Positions 30,508 through 34,070 of a stretch of 34,070 nt of DNA are shown here, in pieces. The first letter of the stretch is position 1. The number at the start of each line of letters is the position of its first letter. The position numbers and the translations under genes were made by a program. The stretch comes from Microvirga sp. (lineage in GTDB: Bacteria; Pseudomonadota; Alphaproteobacteria; Rhizobiales; Beijerinckiaceae), in NCBI GenBank assembly GCA_029266525.1, contig JAQSWQ010000036.1, positions 1 to 34,070 of the forward strand, read 5' to 3'. The notes beneath the pieces are model-generated. The model did no database searches. It was given only the letters and a program-made list of their open reading frames with translations, and had not been told where the DNA came from.

Positions 30508-31767
30508 TTGAGCTTTGCTCCAATCGTGAGCTTCAAGGGAGACCAGCGCGGCGGCGTTGCCGTCGTGCTAGGCTTCGCGCTTCCGGTCCTGCTCCTGTCT
30601 GGGAGCGCAGCCCTTGAGTACGGCCACCTTGTTGCGCGCCGTGCTCAGATTCAGAAGGCTGCTGACGGGGCGGCTCTCGCCGGTGCTCGCGAACTGATGC
30701 TCGCCAATGCGGACGACGCGCGGGTGATCACGATTTCCCGGAGCGCGGCGTTGGATGCACTCGCAAACGGCAGGCGAGAGGGCGCGAGCGCTACAGTGAG
30801 CCCAAAGGTGCTGAACAAGCGCATGGGCGTGCAAGTGGAGATCAGCGAGACCGTACCAAGCCTCATGGGAAAGGTCATGAGCCTGCCCTCAACCGAGGTC
30901 GGCGTCCGATCAGCCGCGAGCCTCTCCGGTTCCGCGCGCATCTGCGTGATCGGCCTTGATACATCGAAGCCGGAGACCATCGGCCTGAACAAGGATGCAA
31001 AACTTACCGCCGAGAACTGTTCCGTGTTCTCGAACTCAAAGCACAGCCAAGGCATCAAATCGGATGCCAACGCTTTGCTGAAGGCCGAACGCATCTGCTC
31101 GGCTGGCGGCTATGTCGGTAAGAAGGCGGCGAACTTCAGCCCCGCTCCCGTTACCGATTGTCCGCCGATGGGCGATCCGCTTGCGAACCGCTCGCCTCCG
31201 CCCGCGGGCGGCTGCGACTACAACAAGGTCGAGATCAAGGGCGGGGCGGCAACCCTCACGCCGGGCGTCTACTGCGGCGGCCTTAAGATCACGGACGGAG
31301 CAAAGGTCCACCTCTCTCAGGGCACGTTCGTCATCGACGGCGGCAAGCTCGTCGTGGACAAGGGAGCGTCGCTCGAAGGCGAGTATGTTGGGTTCTACCT
31401 GCGTGGCGACAAATCCACCTTCGACTTCGCTTTCGACTCGACCGTGAGCCTCTCGGCCCCGAAGACAGGCCCGATGGCGGGAATGCTTTTCTTTGACGAC
31501 CGCACAACCAAGATCGACAAGCATCGCATCTATAGCGACAACGCCAGAAAACTCCTTGGAACGATCTACCTCTCGAACAGCACTCTCTACATCGACGCCA
31601 AGAAGCCAGTTGCAGACCAATCCGCCTACACGATCATCGTGGCGCGCCAGTTGGAGCTATACTCCGGGCCGAACCTCGTCCTGAACGCGAACTACGGCGC
31701 GTCCGACGTGCCAGTTCCAAAGGGCGTGGGGCCGGTCGCCGCGACGGCCGTGAATCTCTCCCAATGA
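30508..31767 (+). CDS. TadE/TadG-like protein with beta-rich C-terminus
   Basis: A 419-residue protein with a TadG-type N-terminus (DQRGGVAVVLGFALPVLLLS, about 12-31, then HLVARRAQIQKAADGAALAG). The middle has several cysteines. From about 230 there are short repeating turns (LKITDGAKVHLSQG, TFVIDGGKLVVDKGASLEG), suggestive of a stacked beta or polymer-forming fold. The start used is TTG at 30508 with GAGGG 9 bases upstream; GTG at 30526 is an alternative. It is divergent from the vWA TadG gene (193 bp between starts), and the pair probably works together at the envelope. The binding partner is unknown. Confidence 0.8.
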   Translation: MSFAPIVSFKGDQRGGVAVVLGFALPVLLLSGSAALEYGHLVARRAQIQKAADGAALAGARELMLANADDARVITISRSAALDALANGRREGASATVSPKVLNKRMGVQVEISETVPSLMGKVMSLPSTEVGVRSAASLSGSARICVIGLDTSKPETIGLNKDAKLTAENCSVFSNSKHSQGIKSDANALLKAERICSAGGYVGKKAANFSPAPVTDCPPMGDPLANRSPPPAGGCDYNKVEIKGGAATLTPGVYCGGLKITDGAKVHLSQGTFVIDGGKLVVDKGASLEGEYVGFYLRGDKSTFDFAFDSTVSLSAPKTGPMAGMLFFDDRTTKIDKHRIYSDNARKLLGTIYLSNSTLYIDAKKPVADQSAYTIIVARQLELYSGPNLVLNANYGASDVPVPKGVGPVAATAVNLSQ

Positions 31768-31805
31768 GATCTGACGCACTGACCCTTAGCGCATTGCTGC
31801 TGTGC

Positions 31806-31981
31806 TTGGAATGCACTAACGTTCGTGGAATTCACCAAGCCTCCATACTTACGTTGCACAGGCGAGCTGCATAAGCTTCGCTGAAGATGGCCCGTGGGGG
31901 AGTGGCTACCCGCAGGCTGTGCATCACCTGAACCCCTGGTTCGAGTCCGGGGCGGGACCTCCAGTTGGAATGCACTCAACG
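31806..31981 (+). repeat. Direct repeat pair flanking a tRNA-like sequence
   Basis: TTGGAATGCACTAACG (31806-31821) and TTGGAATGCACTCAACG (31965-31981) are identical except for one inserted C, 159 bp apart. The second copy begins two bases after the CCA end of the tRNA-like fold. Direct repeats next to a tRNA 3' end are typical of integrase attachment sites, but they could also be a simple duplication. Confidence 0.45.
31889..31963 (+). other. tRNA-like cloverleaf, probably a degenerate tRNA
   Basis: Four stems can be drawn over 75 bases. The acceptor is GGCCCG with CGGGACC (one bulged A), the D-like arm GTGGG/CCCGC, the anticodon-like arm CAGG/CCTG with a 10-base loop, and the T arm CCCTGG/CCGGGG around the canonical TTCGAGT loop. 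The end reads TCCA. The T arm is a near-perfect match to tRNA consensus, but the anticodon arm is abnormal (loop too long, no clear anticodon), so a functional tRNA is unlikely. It may be a decayed tRNA or an attachment-site remnant. Confidence 0.4.
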
Positions 31982-32066
31982 CTGGTCACGCGGCCAGACT
32001 CTCGCCTCCAGCGCTGATCGCCAGAACCTCTGTCCAGTTCGCAACGAAAGCCGCTACACATCGCGG

Positions 32067-32114
32067 GCCGAAGTGTGTGCCAGCATTCTAGCCGAAGTGT
32101 GTGCCAGCATTCTA
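32067..32114 (+). repeat. Perfect 24-bp tandem duplication
   Basis: A 24-base unit beginning GCCGAAGTGTGTGCC and ending AGCATTCTA occurs twice in direct succession (32067-32090 and 32091-32114) with no mismatch. There is no gene across it. The absence of divergence points to a recent slippage or duplication event. Confidence 0.9.
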
Positions 32115-32171
32115 GACGAGAAACTCACGGGCTTCTTCGAGAGGCCACACCTTTTGTACGGACGGTCGGTG

Positions 32172-32390
32172 TCAGGGCAAGCGTCCGACAACGTCTGTTC
32201 TCTGGATAGCCACCTGCTCAAGTGAGGTCAGGAATGCTCCCAACAACCGCTCACCCTCGTCGGTCGGCCATCCATTCGACCTGTAGCCCTCAACGACTTG
32301 CCGCTGCGCGGCAATGCGACCTGTCAGTTCCGAGATGTGATCATCGACGTTTTCGAGGTCGGGCGAGGGGGCGTCGAACATAGGCGTCAC
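32172..32390 (-). CDS. Small helical protein, function unknown
   Basis: A 72-residue protein, starting at GTG 32390 or ATG 32381. It is acidic and helical (ENVDDHISELTGRIAAQRQV, then EGERLLGAFLTSLEQ). The pattern of a HI-x-RQ helix, a short turn and a second helix resembles small uncharacterised proteins that are frequent in Bradyrhizobium and relatives. The coding sense is supported by natural amino-acid composition rather than by a named domain. A strong hairpin lies 17-56 bases upstream. Confidence 0.55.
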   Translation of the reverse strand: MTPMFDAPSPDLENVDDHISELTGRIAAQRQVVEGYRSNGWPTDEGERLLGAFLTSLEQVAIQRTDVVGRLP

Positions 32391-32406
32391 CGCTTCTGGA
32401 GGTGGG

Positions 32407-32446
32407 CTCGCCGGACCGGAGCTACGCGACTGACCGGCCCGGCGAG
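32407..32446. repeat. Strong hairpin upstream of the small gene
   Basis: CTCGCCGG-A-CCGG (32407-32419) pairs with CCGG-C-CCGGCGAG (32434-32446): twelve pairs and one mismatch around a 14-base loop. It stands just upstream of the 72-residue gene on the minus strand. It may be a terminator for an incoming transcript, a 5' leader hairpin or a repeat element. Confidence 0.5.
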
Positions 32447-32688
32447 TAATCCACTGAGCCCGAGGGACAGGTTGGGACCACGCCCCGCCTCAGGCTAGTA
32501 GGCTTGTGAAATGGCGCCGCCAGACCGTCGTTCAATTGACGTGTGTTAACGGGGGCTGACTGTACGGTGGCGTACGCGACTGGCCGGACGCGGCGGCGGA
32601 GAAAAAGGAGGGCCGGACGGGAAGTCGATACGCCGGCCGAAGCGGTTCGAATGGACCTTGTTCCTCATCGGCCGTCGCCTCGCAGAAG

Positions 32689-32757
32689 GTCCGCTTACGG
32701 CTAGATCGCACCTATCCTGGTCGCAATGGCGGGAATCTCGCCTCCCCAAAAGCGGAC
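32689..32757. repeat. Spaced 8-bp inverted repeat GTCCGCTT/AAGCGGAC
   Basis: GTCCGCTT at 32689-32696 and AAGCGGAC at 32750-32757 are exact inverted copies 53 bases apart, with a GC-rich spacer. Similar AAGCGGAC inverted motifs are common in non-coding DNA of Rhizobiales. Its role is unknown. Confidence 0.4.
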
Positions 32758-32826
32758 ATTGCAGAAGTAGGTCGATAGGTCCGCCTCGTGCCATGAGCTG
32801 CCGTGAGCAGATGCAGAAAGACCGCT

Positions 32827-33813
32827 CTACTCGATCACCTCGTCGGCGCGCGCGAGGAGCGACGGCGGCACCTCGAAGCCGAGCGCCCTGGCAGTCTTGA
32901 GATTCACCACCGTTTCGAACTTCACAGGCGCCTGCACCGGCAGATCGCGGGGGTTGGCGCCACGCAGGATGCGGTCGACATAAGACGCGGCCGGCCGCAT
33001 CTGTTCGACACGGTCGGTTCCATACGACATGAGCCCGCCGTCCACGACTTGATATCTCATCGAGTATACGGCCGGCAGACGGTGCCGGGCCGCCGACGCG
33101 AAGATGACTTTGCGATGGACGGCGGGGGTGGGATCAGGCGGGACAACCAAGCCACCGTTTGGAATACGCGCGAAGAGATCGATAGATCGTTCGATGTCAG
33201 TTGCGGTTTCGACGGGATGCGGCAAGAGCTCGATCCCAAGCGAGGACGCCAGGGCCGCGGCCGGACGCAGGTAATAGTCGTAGTTGCTCGTCTTGGGGTT
33301 GGCCAGGACTGCGGCGCGCGTCAGCGAAGGTGAAATCTCCTTCAGCATAGTCAGCCACTTGCCGGCTATGCTCGCGTCGTAACTCATGAAGCCCGTGAGA
33401 TTGCCGCCGGGCCGAGCCAGGCTCACAATGAACCCCGAGCCAACTGGATCGGAGACGTCCACGAACACAATCGGGATTGTTTGGCTCTCACCTTTCAGCG
33501 CGGCGACAATCGCCACCGTATATCCGAGGATGACATCGGGTTTCAGACTCACCAACTCTTGCGCGAGCATTCGCGCCTGAGTACCTGCCGGCGCAAAGCG
33601 GATGTCGATATGGACATTGCGGCCCTGCGACCATCCAAGCCTTTCCAGCTCCTCGCGGAACAGCGCAATGCGCTTTTGCATTTCCGGATCGGTCCCAGCG
33701 AGATGCGCGAGTACGCCGACGCGCCGCACGCGCTCGCCGTTCTGCGCCTGCGCTGCGAACGGCCACGCCGCCGCACCGCCACCGGCAAGCCTGATGAACT
33801 CGCGCCGGTTCAC
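32827..33813 (-). CDS. ABC transporter substrate-binding protein (Tat-exported)
   Basis: A 328-residue solute-binding protein of the PF04392-type family that is greatly expanded in Rhizobiales. The N-terminus is a Tat signal (MNRREFIRLAGGGAAAW, cleavage probably after AQA at 23), followed by VRRVGVLAHLAGTDPEMQKR. The family blocks LVSLKPDVILGYT, IVFVDVSDPVGSGFI and SLARPGGNLTGF are present. The GTG start at 33813 has GGAAGG upstream; the frame extends to an ATG at 33852. No ABC permease or ATPase is adjacent, so it is an orphan. The ligand is unknown. Confidence 0.9.
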   Translation of the reverse strand: MNRREFIRLAGGGAAAWPFAAQAQNGERVRRVGVLAHLAGTDPEMQKRIALFREELERLGWSQGRNVHIDIRFAPAGTQARMLAQELVSLKPDVILGYTVAIVAALKGESQTIPIVFVDVSDPVGSGFIVSLARPGGNLTGFMSYDASIAGKWLTMLKEISPSLTRAAVLANPKTSNYDYYLRPAAALASSLGIELLPHPVETATDIERSIDLFARIPNGGLVVPPDPTPAVHRKVIFASAARHRLPAVYSMRYQVVDGGLMSYGTDRVEQMRPAASYVDRILRGANPRDLPVQAPVKFETVVNLKTARALGFEVPPSLLARADEVIE

Positions 33814-33917
33814 GCCCGATGCCTTCCGTGCTTCCGACCGGAAGCATAGCACACGTCAGTAAGGGCTGGGAGACTGCTGCGCTGCGGGATGTCGGTCCGG
33901 TCAATGACAGCTCAGGG

Positions 33918-34070
33918 TCAGACGCTGCCGAGCGGCGTGCCAAGGTCAGCGTCCGCTTTGCCGGTTAGCACCCCAGAAGCAGATGGGGTGGATGGCTCCC
34001 GCTCCCGGCGTCGCAGCGCCAAGGTGGTGCTGTCACGCAGCACGAGCTTGGAGCCACCACGATGGAGATC
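33918..34070 (-). CDS. C-terminal end of an open frame cut by the window edge
   Basis: An open minus-strand frame of 50 codons enters from the right edge and stops at 33918. It begins DLHRGGSKLVLRDSTTLALR and ends TPLGSV. The first part could be a beta-hairpin end of a DNA-binding or sensor domain, but this is too short to assign. It lies 105 bp upstream of the solute-binding protein gene on the same strand. Confidence 0.3.
   Translation of the reverse strand, partial: DLHRGGSKLVLRDSTTLALRRREREPSTPSASGVLTGKADADLGTPLGSV

Larger units (their letters stand above)
31768..32171. other. Repeat-rich non-coding stretch
   Basis: No gene is supported here. The stretch holds a direct repeat (31806-31821 and 31965-31981), a tRNA-like cloverleaf (31889-31963) and a perfect 24-bp tandem duplication (32067-32114). 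GC content is lower than in the housekeeping blocks. It looks like remains of a past insertion. Confidence 0.5.
32391..32826. other. Non-coding stretch with two inverted repeats
   Basis: No supported gene. It contains a strong hairpin at 32407-32446 and a spaced inverted repeat, GTCCGCTT/AAGCGGAC, at 32689-32757. The rest shows no recognisable feature. It separates the small helical protein gene from the end of the solute-binding protein gene. Confidence 0.5.

Noticed and set aside
31889-31963. Functional tRNA gene
   Set aside because: The T-arm and CCA end look right, but the anticodon loop has 10 bases and the acceptor stem has a bulge, so I list it only as tRNA-like.

Overview
The window is a high-GC chromosomal segment of an alphaproteobacterium, most likely of the order Rhizobiales/Hyphomicrobiales. 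This rests on the F1-only atpHAGDC operon, the mdh-sucCD-sucAB-lpdA block, a Zur-type Fur protein, an AprI/Inh-type lipoprotein, an ABC-type Tat-exported solute-binding protein and orphan TadG-like proteins. It is an inference from gene content and protein style; there is no rRNA gene to check it.

Layout. 1-447: non-coding left edge with iteron-like CACCT repeats, GGTACC palindromes and a hairpin resembling the end of a tRNA-Ser gene, possibly an old integration boundary. 448-4250: an envelope-stress-like group, with a frameshifted lemA and an M48 membrane metallopeptidase on the minus strand, and a two-TM membrane protein and a PspA/IM30 homologue on the plus strand. 4449-9420 (minus): the complete F1 sector of ATP synthase. 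9601-13323: a stand-alone receiver protein, priA, and divergent xerC.

13333-23600 (minus): a TCA-cycle block transcribed in the order mdh, sucC, sucD, sucA, sucB, lpdA, which encodes malate dehydrogenase, succinyl-CoA synthetase and the whole 2-oxoglutarate dehydrogenase complex (E1, E2, E3). Two foreign-looking insertions sit inside it. One is a ribbon-helix-helix/PIN toxin-antitoxin module with a frameshift, between sucC and sucD. The other is a PD-(D/E)XK-like nuclease gene of lower GC, squeezed between sucB and lpdA. A 115-bp inverted-repeat element lies between mdh and sucC.

23729-28245: zapE (AFG1-type ATPase), a GNAT acetyltransferase overlapping tail-to-tail with an AprI/Inh-like lipoprotein, then zur translationally coupled to ispG of the MEP isoprenoid pathway. 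28401-31767: a divergent pair of TadG-like proteins, one with a von Willebrand A domain and one with a beta-rich C-terminus, without the rest of a Tad pilus locus. 31768-32826: mostly non-coding, with a tRNA-like cloverleaf flanked on one side by a direct repeat, a perfect 24-bp tandem duplication, strong hairpins and one small gene; it looks like a mobile-element scar. 32827-34070: an orphan solute-binding protein and the end of an open frame cut by the window edge.

I did not find one clearly new multi-gene system. The most unusual material is the set of insertions and broken genes inside the TCA operon, the tRNA-like repeat region near 31.9 kb, and the divergent TadG-like pair.
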